The notes below the pieces were generated by a model. That model worked only from the letters and a program-made list of their open reading frames with translations. It searched no databases and had not been told where the DNA came from. From Bacteroidota bacterium (GTDB taxonomy: Bacteria; Bacteroidota; Bacteroidia; Flavobacteriales; Crocinitomicaceae): a DNA stretch of 64,000 bases. The stretch is from NCBI GenBank assembly GCA_029558435.1, contig JAKQEZ010000451.1, positions 1 through 64,000 on the forward strand. Reading direction: 5' to 3'. The translations under genes and the position numbers were made by a program. Shown here in pieces: positions 52,729-62,066 of the stretch. Within the stretch, counting starts at the first letter, position 1. Each line of letters opens with the position of its first letter.

Positions 52729-53160
52729 TTAGCAAAAAGGAATTTTGTCAATTCGTTTTTGATGTCTTCCGCCCTCAAAAGGCGTGTCTAAAAAGTTGTT
52801 TACCATTTCAATAGCCGTTTCCGTGCTCACAAATCTTGCAGGCATAGCAATAATGTTGGCATCATTGTGCTCTCTTGCTAATTTTGAAATTTCTGGGGTC
52901 CAACACAATGCTGAGCGAATTCCTTGGTGCTTGTTAACCGTCATGTTAATACCGTTTCCACTTCCACAAATAACAATCCCCAACATGCCTTTGTTTTGTT
53001 CCACCATCTCTGCAACAGGATGTCCATAATCAGGGTAGTCAATACTCTCTTCAGAATAGCAACCAAAATCCTTTACTTCATAACCTCTTGATTGAAGGTG
53101 TTTTATTATCTCTTGTTTTAACTGGAAACCTGCGTGATCGCAACCTATTGGAATTATCAT
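52729..53160 (-). CDS. rpiB: Ribose-5-phosphate isomerase B
   Basis: A 143-residue RpiB/LacA/LacB family enzyme converting ribose 5-phosphate and ribulose 5-phosphate. Typical motifs are IPIGCDHAGFQLKQEI, DYPDYGHPVAE, GIVICGSGNGINMTVNKHQGIRSALCW (catalytic cysteine in ICGSGNG) and REHNDANI. It sits alone between the tRNA pair and lysS. Confidence 0.95.
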   Translation of the reverse strand: MIIPIGCDHAGFQLKQEIIKHLQSRGYEVKDFGCYSEESIDYPDYGHPVAEMVEQNKGMLGIVICGSGNGINMTVNKHQGIRSALCWTPEISKLAREHNDANIIAMPARFVSTETAIEMVNNFLDTPFEGGRHQKRIDKIPFC

Positions 53161-53179
53161 ACTTCTTGTTTTACTACCG

Positions 53180-53187
53180 CAAAATTA
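53180..53187 (-). promoter_or_regulatory. Candidate -7 box of rpiB
   Basis: Minus-strand TAATTTTG matches TAnnTTTG, 19 bp before the rpiB start. Confidence 0.4.
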
Positions 53188-53281
53188 GTGAAATCATTCA
53201 AAAAAAAATTACTATTTGATAAATTCCTGTATTTCCTGTTAAATATATTTTGGAATATGTGTATTTTACAGTCTATTTACC

Positions 53282-53289
53282 TAAATTTG
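53282..53289 (+). promoter_or_regulatory. Candidate -7 box of lysS
   Basis: TAAATTTG matches TAnnTTTG, 29 bp before the lysS ATG. The same octamer is found upstream of dut and purF. Confidence 0.45.
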
Positions 53290-53318
53290 CTGTCCCCAAT
53301 TAAATTATAGAGAAAAAT

Positions 53319-55019
53319 ATGAGTTTTATTGAGTTGTCCGAGCAAGAATTACAGCGTAGAGAAACATTGAATCAAATCCGTCAAATGGGTATTGATCCCT
53401 ATCCTGCAGCTTTGTATCCTGTTGATGATTATGCTAAAAATATAAAAGAAAATTTTGAAGATAAAAAGCAGGTTTGCATTGCAGGTAGAATGTTGAGCCA
53501 ACGAATTATGGGGAAGGCCTCTTTTGTGGAGTTGCAAGACTCAACAGGTAGAATTCAAGTGTATTTTAACCGTGATGAAATTTGTCCGGGCGATGATAAA
53601 TCACTCTACAACGATTTGTTTAAACGTTTTTTAGATCTTGGCGATTTTGTAGGTGTAAAAGGTTACGTGTTTAAAACACAAGTTGGCGAGATTTCTGTGC
53701 ATGTACAAGAATTTACATTGCTAAGTAAATCACTTAAACCACTTCCTTTGCCAAAAATTGATGCCGAAGGAAAAGTTTACGATGCACTAACAGATCCAGA
53801 AACACGCTATCGTCAACGATATGCTGATTTAGTGGTTAACCCACACGTAAAAGAAGTTTTCGTAAAACGTACAAAATTATTCAACGCCATGCGCCAATTC
53901 TTTAATGATGCAGGTTATATGGAGGTTGAAACACCAATATTGCAATCAATTCCTGGTGGAGCTGCTGCACGACCGTTTATCACACATCACAATGCGTTGG
54001 ATATTCCTCTTTATATGCGTATTGCAAATGAGTTATATTTAAAACGACTAATTGTTGGTGGATTTGATGGCGTGTATGAATTTTCCAAAAACTTCCGCAA
54101 CGAAGGAATGGATAGAACACACAATCCCGAATTTACAGCAATGGAAATCTATGTGGCCTACAAAGATTACAACTGGATGATGGATTTTACAGAACGCTTG
54201 TTGGAACACTGTGCAATGGCGGTAAACGGAACAACAAAAGCAACTTTTGGTGAACATACGGTTGATTTTAAAGCACCTTATGCACGTGTTACCATGCGTC
54301 AAGCAATTATCGATTTCACAGGATTTGATATTAAAGGTAAATCCGAAGACGAATTGCGCCAAGCTGCTAAGTCAATGGGAATTGAAGTTAATGAAACCAT
54401 GGGTAAAGGCAAGTTGATTGATGAAATTTTTGGAGAAAAATGTGAAGGCAACTACATTCAACCAACATTCATTACCGATTACCCTAAAGAAATGTCGCCT
54501 TTGTGTAAATCACACCGAAACGATCCAGAATTAACAGAACGTTTTGAGTTGATGGTGTGTGGAAAAGAAATTGCTAATGCTTATTCAGAACTAAACGATC
54601 CAATTGATCAGCGTGAACGCTTTGAAGAACAAGTGAGATTGGCAGAAAGAGGTGATGATGAGGCAGGACAGTTTATTGACCAAGATTTCTTGCGTGCATT
54701 GGAATATGGAATGCCACCAACATCTGGTTTAGGAATCGGAATGGACCGCTTAATCATGTTTTTAACAAACAACCCATCAATCCAAGAAGTGTTGTTCTTT
54801 CCACAAATGCGACCAGAAGTAAAAAAAGTGGCGCTTTCTGAAAATGAAAAAATTATCTTCTCTATTTTAGAGAAAGCTAAAGAAATAGATTTGAATGAGC
54901 TAAAATCACAAGCTGGGTTAAGTAACAAGCAATGGGATATTAGCATCAAAGCCTTGACAAAAATGGGAGTGGCTTCCGTTACTAAAGAAAATGATTTGTT
55001 AACCGTTCGTTTGAAATAA
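53319..55019 (+). CDS. lysS: Lysyl-tRNA synthetase, class II
   Basis: A 566-residue enzyme. The N-terminal OB-fold has AGRMLSQRIMGKASFVELQDSTGRIQVY. Class II motifs include RTKLFNAMRQFFNDAGYMEVETPIL (motif 1), FRNEGMDRTHNPEFTAMEIY (motif 2) and GLGIGMDRLIMFLTN (motif 3). It is about 60 residues longer than E. coli LysS owing to a C-terminal helical extension (ENEKIIFSILEKAKEIDLNELKSQ...) that resembles a winged-helix-like tail. Confidence 0.96.
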   Translation: MSFIELSEQELQRRETLNQIRQMGIDPYPAALYPVDDYAKNIKENFEDKKQVCIAGRMLSQRIMGKASFVELQDSTGRIQVYFNRDEICPGDDKSLYNDLFKRFLDLGDFVGVKGYVFKTQVGEISVHVQEFTLLSKSLKPLPLPKIDAEGKVYDALTDPETRYRQRYADLVVNPHVKEVFVKRTKLFNAMRQFFNDAGYMEVETPILQSIPGGAAARPFITHHNALDIPLYMRIANELYLKRLIVGGFDGVYEFSKNFRNEGMDRTHNPEFTAMEIYVAYKDYNWMMDFTERLLEHCAMAVNGTTKATFGEHTVDFKAPYARVTMRQAIIDFTGFDIKGKSEDELRQAAKSMGIEVNETMGKGKLIDEIFGEKCEGNYIQPTFITDYPKEMSPLCKSHRNDPELTERFELMVCGKEIANAYSELNDPIDQRERFEEQVRLAERGDDEAGQFIDQDFLRALEYGMPPTSGLGIGMDRLIMFLTNNPSIQEVLFFPQMRPEVKKVALSENEKIIFSILEKAKEIDLNELKSQAGLSNKQWDISIKALTKMGVASVTKENDLLTVRLK

Positions 55020-55043
55020 CGAGTTTTTTTATTGATTGGTGGA

Positions 55044-56435
55044 ATGAGAACAAAGTACATTGATTTAATTGATCAAACTTTTGATTTTCCTCAAGATGAA
55101 TTTAGCTTGATTGAAGATCGCTTATTGTTTCATGGTATCGACTTAATGCGTTTGGTTGAAAAATACGGAACTCCGTTAAAATTCAATTACCTTCCGCAAA
55201 TTTCGCACAACATTCAACGTGCCAAAGGATGGTTTCGTGAAACGATGAATAACATTGGTTATCAAGGTAATTATCACTATTCCTATTGTACCAAAAGTTC
55301 ACATTTCTCTTTTGTGTTGGATGAAGTAATGAAAAACGATGTGCACATCGAAACATCATCTGCTTTTGATATTGATATTGTTAAGAAATTACAAGAAAAA
55401 GGGAAGCTAAAAGACGGTCAATTCGTTATTTGCAACGGGTTTAAGCCAAAACATTATATAGAAAACATTGCCAATCTTATCGAAGAAGATAAATTGCGCG
55501 TTATTCCAATTGTTGATAATACACAAGAAGTACAAGATTTATTGGCAAGAACCGATAAAGACATAAACATTGGTATTCGTATTGCTTCCGAAGAAGATCC
55601 AAAATTTGAGTTCTATACCTCGCGTTTAGGAATTCGCTACCGTGAAATAGTTCCTTTCTACAAAGCAATTTTGGAGAATAACCCACGTGTAAAAGTGAAA
55701 ATGTTGCACTTTTTCATCAACACAGGGATTACAGATAATGCCTATTATTGGAACGAGTTAACTAAATGTTTGCGCGTTTATTGCGATTTGAAAAAAGTAT
55801 GTCCAACACTCGATTCACTTAACATTGGTGGAGGTTTTCCAATCAAACAATCGCTTGCATTTGATTACGATTACGCCTATATGGTGCGCGAAATTTTGAT
55901 GCAGGTCAAAAAAGTATGTTCCGATAACGAAATTCCAGAACCAAACATCTTCTCAGAATTTGGATCCTTTACAGTTGGTGAAAGTGGAGGAGCAATTTTT
56001 CGTGTGTTGCACCAAAAACAACAAAATGACCGTGAGAAATGGAACATGATTGACTCTTCGTTCATGACCAATCTGCCTGATACTTGGGCAATTAACAAGC
56101 GTTTTATTATGTTGCCAATAAACCGTTGGAACGATGATTATGAACGAGTTTTGCTCGGTGGTTTAACATGTGATTCAGACGATTATTACAATTCTGAACA
56201 ACACGCCAATGCCATTTATTTGCCTCGTTTTGATAGAAATAACCCACTTTATATAGGTTTCTTCAATACAGGTGCTTACCAAGAAACGGTAGGAGGTTTT
56301 GGAGGGTTAAAACACTGCTTGATTCCCGAACCAAAGCACGTACTCATTCAGCGCGATGAAGATGGAAAAATCAATACAGAAATCTTTAGCGAAGAACAAA
56401 CAGCCAACGATTTTTTAAAAATTTTAGGATATTAA
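55044..56435 (+). CDS. speA: Arginine decarboxylase (PLP-dependent, fold III)
   Basis: A 463-residue protein (ATG at 55044; a TTG at 55032 is less likely). The lysine that would hold PLP is in YSYCTKSSHFSFVLDE, followed by HIETSSAFDIDIVKKL, LNIGGGFPIK and EFGSFTVGESGG. It is shorter than E. coli SpeA (about 660 aa) and matches the compact form annotated as arginine decarboxylase in Bacteroidota. It would make agmatine for polyamine synthesis. Diaminopimelate-type substrates are an alternative that sequence by eye does not exclude. Confidence 0.83.
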   Translation: MRTKYIDLIDQTFDFPQDEFSLIEDRLLFHGIDLMRLVEKYGTPLKFNYLPQISHNIQRAKGWFRETMNNIGYQGNYHYSYCTKSSHFSFVLDEVMKNDVHIETSSAFDIDIVKKLQEKGKLKDGQFVICNGFKPKHYIENIANLIEEDKLRVIPIVDNTQEVQDLLARTDKDINIGIRIASEEDPKFEFYTSRLGIRYREIVPFYKAILENNPRVKVKMLHFFINTGITDNAYYWNELTKCLRVYCDLKKVCPTLDSLNIGGGFPIKQSLAFDYDYAYMVREILMQVKKVCSDNEIPEPNIFSEFGSFTVGESGGAIFRVLHQKQQNDREKWNMIDSSFMTNLPDTWAINKRFIMLPINRWNDDYERVLLGGLTCDSDDYYNSEQHANAIYLPRFDRNNPLYIGFFNTGAYQETVGGFGGLKHCLIPEPKHVLIQRDEDGKINTEIFSEEQTANDFLKILGY

Positions 56436-56457
56436 TTTATTTTTGAAATCAATTCAT

Positions 56458-56465
56458 TACTTTTG
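56458..56465 (+). promoter_or_regulatory. Candidate -7 box upstream of the 124-aa gene
   Basis: TACTTTTG matches TAnnTTTG, 32 bp before the ATG at 56498. Confidence 0.4.
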
Positions 56466-56497
56466 CACCCCGATTCAAATGTGAATCCACTAGAAAT

Positions 56498-56872
56498 ATG
56501 AAGCTTAAACAAGTATATATCAAGCCTGGAGGCTATTTTAGCTCGGTTATTAACGAATGGGCAACAACAAATAATGTTGAAACCATTGAAGCATCTTTAG
56601 CCGAAGGATTTGAAGAAAATATTGACGGTTTGGTGATTTTTAATCAAAACTCTGACGAAAGCAAAGAAATCCTTGACATCAGAAAAATATTTGATAAAAA
56701 ATTAAAACCAGTACACAGAATTGATATCAACGGAACATTGATGGTGGGAGTTTCTAACTTCTCACTTTGGTTAGAAAGAAATGCTTGCGGTAGCGTATTG
56801 TTTCTAGGTGATGATGTGTTGAAAGAAAACGCCAATCTTTCCCGTTACCTCGAATCATTTAAAGTTCAATAA
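56498..56872 (+). CDS. Hypothetical soluble protein, 124 aa
   Basis: A small alpha/beta protein (MKLKQVYIKPGGYFSSVINEWATTNN start; LKPVHRIDINGTLMVGVSNFSLWLERNACGSVLFLGDD). No signal peptide and no recognised domain. It has its own candidate promoter. The pattern of short strands and helices suggests a Rossmann-like fold fragment, but this is only impression. Confidence 0.65.
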   Translation: MKLKQVYIKPGGYFSSVINEWATTNNVETIEASLAEGFEENIDGLVIFNQNSDESKEILDIRKIFDKKLKPVHRIDINGTLMVGVSNFSLWLERNACGSVLFLGDDVLKENANLSRYLESFKVQ

Positions 56873-56938
56873 TTTTACTTTCTATACTTTTGGTTGGATT
56901 TTTGATTATATATTTGTTGTAATCAAAAATTGAATAAA

Positions 56939-57463
56939 ATGAAATCCCTGTTTTTAGCACTTGTAAGCTTATTCCTAACCATTGGAATCTATTCTTGTGC
57001 GTCCAAAAAAAATACAACTACAGATGTTGTTAAAACAGAAACAGCTAACAATCCTTCTTCCGGAGATACATTATTTGCTTCATTGCAAAGAGGCTACTGT
57101 TTTGGTAGATGCCCTGTTTATACCCTAGAAATCTACAAATCGGGATATGCTGTATATGAAGGAAAAGCCAATGTGGAAATGTTAGGGAAATACAGCACAC
57201 GTTTTACTAAAGAACAAATGAACTCATTGGTTAAAGTTGCCAACGAAATCAATTATGCTTCACTTGAAGATAAATACGACGGCAATATTACCGATATACC
57301 AAGTCATACCACCTCCATTGTATTAAACGGAAAACGTAAACAAGTGATGCGACGATACGATTATCCGCGCTCTATCCTCGAATTTGAAAACCAATTTGAT
57401 ACACTCATCAAGGAGGCAAAGTGGACACTTTTAGAAAAATATATTGACCCAAACAATCGTTAA
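56939..57463 (+). CDS. DUF6438-type lipoprotein
   Basis: A 174-residue protein beginning MKSLFLALVSLFLTIGIYSCASKK (lipoprotein signal; ATG at 56939 rather than a TTG at 56930). The body has SLQRGYCFGRCPVYTLEIYKSGYAVYEGKANVEMLGKY, a pattern with a CFGxCPxY motif that I associate with DUF6438. Function unknown. It is 14 bp upstream of surE. Confidence 0.75.
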   Translation: MKSLFLALVSLFLTIGIYSCASKKNTTTDVVKTETANNPSSGDTLFASLQRGYCFGRCPVYTLEIYKSGYAVYEGKANVEMLGKYSTRFTKEQMNSLVKVANEINYASLEDKYDGNITDIPSHTTSIVLNGKRKQVMRRYDYPRSILEFENQFDTLIKEAKWTLLEKYIDPNNR

Positions 57464-57477
57464 TACAACAAAAAAAC

Positions 57478-58239
57478 ATGTCAAAACCGCTTATTTTAGT
57501 AACCAACGACGACGGAATTAACGCAAAAGGTATAGAAACCTTAATCAGAACCATGCAGCAATATGGCGATGTGGTAGTGGTGGCACCAGATTCTGCACAA
57601 TCAGGTATGGGACACGCAATTACTGTTAATCATCCGTTGAGAATTCATCGCTCTAAATTGTTTCACGATGTTGAAGCGTATTCTACTACAGGTACGCCCG
57701 TTGATTGTGTGAAAATAGGTATTTACGAAATTTTAAACAGAAAACCCGACTTGCTAGTTTCTGGTATCAATCATGGAGCCAATTTTTCAACCAATGTGTT
57801 GTATTCTGGAACCATGTCGGCAGCCGTTGAAGGAGCAATGGAGAATATTCCATCCATCGGTTTTTCTCTTTGCGATTTTTCTGCCGATGCCGATTTCACA
57901 GGCGCAAAAAAAGTGGTAGAAGAAGTAACCGAAATGGTGTTGCGCAATGATTTTCCTCCGCACATTTGCTTAAATGTCAATATTCCGAAGGTGAATGCTG
58001 AAGAAATTAAAGGCATACAAGTGTGTAAACAAGCCGCTGCTTTTTGGGATGATCGCTTGGAAAAACGACAAGATGCGATGGGGAACGATTATTACTGGTT
58101 GACAGGTAAATTCCAAGAAATTGAAGTAGAAAAAAATACCGACTTGTATTACATCAAACATAATTATGCTACTATCGTACCTACACAATTTGATATGACA
58201 GCTTATAATGTGATTGACGAACTTAAAAATTGGAAATAA
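57478..58239 (+). CDS. surE: 5'/3'-nucleotidase SurE
   Basis: A 253-residue metal-dependent nucleotidase. The signature LVTNDDGINAKGI opens it, with VVAPDSAQSGMGHAITV, STTGTPVDCVKIG and LVSGINHGANFSTNVLYSGTMSAAVEGA following. It acts on nucleoside monophosphates. The stop overlaps the next ATG (TAATG). Confidence 0.96.
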   Translation: MSKPLILVTNDDGINAKGIETLIRTMQQYGDVVVVAPDSAQSGMGHAITVNHPLRIHRSKLFHDVEAYSTTGTPVDCVKIGIYEILNRKPDLLVSGINHGANFSTNVLYSGTMSAAVEGAMENIPSIGFSLCDFSADADFTGAKKVVEEVTEMVLRNDFPPHICLNVNIPKVNAEEIKGIQVCKQAAAFWDDRLEKRQDAMGNDYYWLTGKFQEIEVEKNTDLYYIKHNYATIVPTQFDMTAYNVIDELKNWK

Positions 58240-58550
58240 TGAATCTTAGAAACTGGTCAAAAGAACATACAAAAGGATTAATAGTGGGGATTCTCACCAT
58301 CGCTGTCAGCATTTTTATTGTATTATTTATCCTTTCAGCAATAAATGGCGTACCTTTTTCTGAAAGTTATAATCGCTTTACATATAAGCACGATTATATT
58401 GCCAAAGTTATTTCGTTAGCAGCCATTGGAAATCTGCCTTGGTTTCATTTTGCTTCGTTGAGAACGAGTAATTGGGCATTTGGTCAAGGTATCATCATTG
58501 CAACTGTTTTGGATTTATTGGTAATGATATTCTTTAAATTCATTATCTGA
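58239..58550 (+). CDS. Small membrane protein between surE and lpxB
   Basis: A 103-residue protein with two to three hydrophobic helices (GLIVGILTIAVSIFIVLFILSA; GIIIATVLDLLVMIFFKFII). It overlaps surE and lpxB by one base each, so it is translated as part of the surE-lpxB run. I recognise no domain. Position suggests an envelope link only. Confidence 0.7.
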   Translation: MNLRNWSKEHTKGLIVGILTIAVSIFIVLFILSAINGVPFSESYNRFTYKHDYIAKVISLAAIGNLPWFHFASLRTSNWAFGQGIIIATVLDLLVMIFFKFII

Positions 58551-59683
58551 TGCAAAAACAAAAATTTTATGTCATAGCTGGAGAAGCTTCAGGAGATTTA
58601 CATGCAAGCAACCTAATGCGTGCCATGTTGCAAGAAAATCCCAATTGCGATTTTAGATTTTGGGGCGGAGATGAAATGCTAAAAGTGCAAAACAATTGCG
58701 TTAAGCACATCAAAGATCTTGCATTCATGGGGTTTGTGGAAGTGTTGCTCAACCTTAAAACCATTCTTGGCAACATAAAATTTTGTAAAAACGATATTCT
58801 AAATTACCAACCCGATACGCTGATTTTGGTAGATTATCCCGGTTTCAACTTGCGAATAGCAGAATGGGCACACCAACAAAACATCAAAGTGGTGTATTAT
58901 ATTTCGCCACAAGTGTGGGCTTGGAAACAAAACAGAGTGCATACTATCAAAAAAGTGGTGGATGAAATGTATGTCATTCTCCCGTTTGAAAAAGATTTTT
59001 ACCAAAAATTTGATTTTAACGTAACCTACGTAGGTCACCCCTTGTTGGATGCAATAGAAAACTACAAACAATCAAAAAGCGATGATTCTGTTTCATTTCT
59101 TCAAAAAAATCAGTTGACTGAGCAACCAATTATTGCTGTTTTGCCTGGAAGTAGAAAGCAAGAAGTGTCTAAAAAACTTCCAATCATGTTAGAGGCAGTT
59201 CAATCATTTACCAATTATCAAATTGTAATTGCCGGAGCGCCAAGTTTAGATGCCGCGTTTTACCATCCTTTAATTGAAAAATATAAAAATGTGCACTTGG
59301 TTCACGGTCAAACCTATGATTTACTTGCCCAAGCCGAAGCTGCAGTTGTAACATCGGGAACAGCTACCTTAGAAACGGCTCTTTTTCAAGTTCCAGAAGT
59401 AGTGTGTTATATCGGTTCGCCAATTTCATACATCATTGCTAAGCAATTGATAAAAATTAAATTCATCTCTTTGGTGAACCTCATTATGGATAGAGAAGTG
59501 GTGAAAGAATTGATTCAAAACGAATGCAATCCATCAATCATTAAAGCTGAGTTGAGTCAACTAATCAAAGGTGGAAACAAACGAGAGGCAATGCTTGAAG
59601 ATTACCAAAAATTAAAAGAAATCTTAGGCGGAGGAGGTGCAAGCAAAAAAATTGCACAATCCTTGTTGAAAACTAATGAGTGA
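58550..59683 (+). CDS. lpxB: Lipid-A-disaccharide synthase
   Basis: A 377-residue GT-B glycosyltransferase. Typical motifs are VIAGEASGDLHASNLMRAM, FMGFVEVLLNL, LVDYPGFNLRIAEWAHQ, YYISPQVWAWKQNRV, VGHPLLDAI and VLPGSRKQEV, with a C-terminal TSGTATLETALFQVP. It joins UDP-2,3-diacylglucosamine and lipid X in lipid A synthesis, upstream of the step of waaA found at 39.7 kb. Confidence 0.96.
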   Translation: MQKQKFYVIAGEASGDLHASNLMRAMLQENPNCDFRFWGGDEMLKVQNNCVKHIKDLAFMGFVEVLLNLKTILGNIKFCKNDILNYQPDTLILVDYPGFNLRIAEWAHQQNIKVVYYISPQVWAWKQNRVHTIKKVVDEMYVILPFEKDFYQKFDFNVTYVGHPLLDAIENYKQSKSDDSVSFLQKNQLTEQPIIAVLPGSRKQEVSKKLPIMLEAVQSFTNYQIVIAGAPSLDAAFYHPLIEKYKNVHLVHGQTYDLLAQAEAAVVTSGTATLETALFQVPEVVCYIGSPISYIIAKQLIKIKFISLVNLIMDREVVKELIQNECNPSIIKAELSQLIKGGNKREAMLEDYQKLKEILGGGGASKKIAQSLLKTNE

Positions 59684-59722
59684 AGCATAAAATCGTATGT
59701 TTCACCTGATTAAATTTGTAAA

Positions 59723-60910
59723 GTGAAGCAATTAATTCTGATAGCTATTTTACTGAATTGTTCTTTTTTTGCATTTAGCCAACAGATGCAAATAGGACTT
59801 TTTCGTGATTATAAAATCAATCGATTGGTTGCCGCCTATAATTCTGGAAGCTATTCCATATATGCCGATACAACCAATTTAGGTTCCATTTTACCCAATG
59901 AATTTGTTGATGTAACGGCTGAAGGAAATTTATTGCGCTTAAAAGTTGGTGTCATTGACAAAGGTTTGTTTTCTACCATTTTATTAATCCAAAACAATTT
60001 AGGTTCGTCCATAACCCTTGACCCCAAATCTAGTCAAACAATAAAATCAAGAAAATACGAAGAAAATATATCGCTAACAGCAACTAAAAATATCATTACC
60101 ATTGTCAATTTAGTGGATATTGATAATTATTTATCGGGAGTTGTAGAATCCGAAGGAGGAGGTAGCCAAACCATCGAATATTACAAAGTTCAAGCGCTGA
60201 TTAGTCGCACCTATGCATTAAAATACGTTGGTCGCCATTCCAAAGAAGGTTTTTCACTCTGCGATGGCGTTCATTGCCAAGCCTATCACAGCATGTTGCG
60301 CTTTACACCCATCATACGCGAAGCCGTTCATTCCACTACAGGTAGTGTGTTGTTGGACGAAAACAATCAATTAATCGATGCGTATTTTCATGCCAATTGT
60401 GGCGGGCAAACGTGTGAACCCGATTATGTGTGGAACAATTCAGTGCCCTATTTAACTACATTTATTGATACATTTTGTATTTATACCAAACAAGCAAAGT
60501 GGGAAAAAAGAATTGCAAAACCAATTTGGGACAATTATTTCGTTTCGCAGTTTAACTATCCCATCCAAGATAGCATTTGGAAAGAAAAATTGTATTCATT
60601 TACACAAGATATTCGAAAAGCATTTTATTTGACGCCAGCTTTGGGAATTCCTTTGAGGGATATTCGAACAAAATTCGGGTTAAAATCAACGTTTTTTTCT
60701 ACGCATTTGGAAGGGGAAGAAGTGGTTATTGAAGGGAGAGGCTATGGTCATGGTGTAGGTTTGTGTCAAGAAGGAGCGATGAAAATGTCGCGTTTAGGTT
60801 ACGATTACAAACAAATTGCAAAGTTTTATTTTCCAGGCGCTAAAGTTATCGATTTACCAGAAAGTGATTTTTTCAAACAATTGGCAAGAAAAGGTCCTTT
60901 TAAACTATAA
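59723..60910 (+). CDS. SpoIID/LytB-domain protein (lytic transglycosylase-like), GTG start
   Basis: A 395-residue exported protein that begins at a GTG (59723); no ATG precedes the clear signal peptide MKQLILIAILLNCSFFAFSQ. The SpoIID domain is seen in IDNYLSGVVESEGGGSQTIEYYKVQALISRTYALKY, DGVHCQAYHSML and GRGYGHGVGLCQEGAMKMSRLGYDYKQIAKFYFPGAKV. In Bacillus, SpoIID degrades peptidoglycan glycan strands. Here, in a non-sporulating Gram-negative, a cell wall remodelling role is likely but unproved. Confidence 0.88.
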   Translation: MKQLILIAILLNCSFFAFSQQMQIGLFRDYKINRLVAAYNSGSYSIYADTTNLGSILPNEFVDVTAEGNLLRLKVGVIDKGLFSTILLIQNNLGSSITLDPKSSQTIKSRKYEENISLTATKNIITIVNLVDIDNYLSGVVESEGGGSQTIEYYKVQALISRTYALKYVGRHSKEGFSLCDGVHCQAYHSMLRFTPIIREAVHSTTGSVLLDENNQLIDAYFHANCGGQTCEPDYVWNNSVPYLTTFIDTFCIYTKQAKWEKRIAKPIWDNYFVSQFNYPIQDSIWKEKLYSFTQDIRKAFYLTPALGIPLRDIRTKFGLKSTFFSTHLEGEEVVIEGRGYGHGVGLCQEGAMKMSRLGYDYKQIAKFYFPGAKVIDLPESDFFKQLARKGPFKL

Positions 60911-60937
60911 AAATCCTTAATTAAACCAAATTTCGTA

Positions 60938-60966
60938 TTGCTGTTTCATTATAAATGTTATTTTTG
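60938..60966 (+). promoter_or_regulatory. Promoter of the TraR/DksA-type gene
   Basis: TTG (60938-60940), 18-bp spacer, TATTTTTG (60959-60966): a full Bacteroidota-type promoter 47 bp before the chosen ATG. This supports the ATG at 61013 over a TTG at 60980. Confidence 0.6.
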
Positions 60967-61012
60967 CTGACTTATAAAATTGAAAGATATAATCAAAACT
61001 AAATACAAAGCT

Positions 61013-61393
61013 ATGAGTGAAACAGTAAGATATTCAGATGCAGAATTAGAAGAATTCAGAGTGTTAATTGAACAAAAATTGGCAGAAGCGAAAGAACATT
61101 TAAAAATGTTGAAAGGAACCTTGTCTCACTCAGATGATCACGGAACAAACGATACCGGACGTACCTTCAACATGATGGAAGATGGTTCTGATACCTTATC
61201 GCGCGAAGAAGTAGCTCAATTGGCTGCTCGTCAAGAAAAATTTATTCAGAATTTACAAAGTGCTTTGATTCGAATTGAGAATAAAACCTATGGAATTTGT
61301 AGAGTAACTGGCAAAAAAATTCAAAAAGAACGTTTGATGTTGGTACCTCACGCAACTTTAAGTATCGAAGCAAAAAACAATGAACAAAAATAA
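61013..61393 (+). CDS. TraR/DksA-type regulator with degenerate zinc finger
   Basis: A 126-residue protein (ATG at 61013, MSETVRYSDAELEEF). N-terminal coiled-coil helices are followed by DDHGTNDTGRTFNMMEDGSDTLSREEVAQLAARQEKFIQNLQSALIRIENKTYGICRVTGKKIQKERLMLVPHATLSI. The last part is the TraR/DksA finger, but only one of the four zinc cysteines remains (GICRVTGK). DksA-type proteins bind RNA polymerase and act with ppGpp. It overlaps lspA by 14 bp. Confidence 0.88.
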   Translation: MSETVRYSDAELEEFRVLIEQKLAEAKEHLKMLKGTLSHSDDHGTNDTGRTFNMMEDGSDTLSREEVAQLAARQEKFIQNLQSALIRIENKTYGICRVTGKKIQKERLMLVPHATLSIEAKNNEQK

Positions 61394-62066
61394 TTCTTCG
61401 GCTAAACGCAATATTTTGATTGTTGGTGGAATGATTGCACTCATTCTACTGCTCGATCAATTATTAAAAATTTATGTAAAAACGCATTTCCAATTGGGTG
61501 CAACTCATCCTATTATTGGCGATTGGTTTGTAATGGAATACATTGAAAACCGAGGGATGGCTTTCGGAACTTCTTTCGGAAACAAAGCGTGGCATAAATT
61601 AGCGTTGAGCATTTTTAGAATTATTGCAGTTACTGCGTTAATTTATTATTGGATAAAAAAAGCCAAAGAAGGAATGAAATTAACCTTTCTAATTCCTTTA
61701 GGACTAATTATTGCTGGTGCAATGGGAAATTTACTCGACTCAATGTATTTCGACTATTATTTCCCTTATGACCCATGTTTCCCATACAATATACAAGAAG
61801 GTTCAGGTATTTGGACAGATTGTAATATTTGGGGCTTTACAGAAAGAATTGAAACAAAACCAAGAGGATTTTTATTTGGAAATGTGGTAGATATGTTCAA
61901 ATTTGACGCCACTTGGCCAAAAAGCATCCCTTTTGTTGGTGGAACTGCTGTTTTTCCTGCTATATGGAACCTTGCAGATGCAGCAATTACTGTAGGAATC
62001 ATCATTATTTTAATTTGGAATAAAACCTTTTTTCCAAAAACAACAACACCTAAATCAGATAACTAA
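61380..62066 (+). CDS. lspA: Lipoprotein signal peptidase
   Basis: A 228-residue membrane aspartyl peptidase (SPase II). Catalytic aspartates are in the regions IIAGAMGNLLDSMYFDYYF / FGNVVDMFKFD and FPAIWNLADAAITVG, with MEYIENRGMAFG earlier. It is about 60 residues longer than E. coli LspA because of an insert of about 45 residues between GNLLD and NVVDM (PYDPCFPYNIQEGSGIWTDC...), common in Bacteroidota. It processes the many lipoproteins encoded nearby. Its end overlaps the convergent UbiA-like gene by 17 bp. Confidence 0.95.
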   Translation: MNKNNSSAKRNILIVGGMIALILLLDQLLKIYVKTHFQLGATHPIIGDWFVMEYIENRGMAFGTSFGNKAWHKLALSIFRIIAVTALIYYWIKKAKEGMKLTFLIPLGLIIAGAMGNLLDSMYFDYYFPYDPCFPYNIQEGSGIWTDCNIWGFTERIETKPRGFLFGNVVDMFKFDATWPKSIPFVGGTAVFPAIWNLADAAITVGIIIILIWNKTFFPKTTTPKSDN

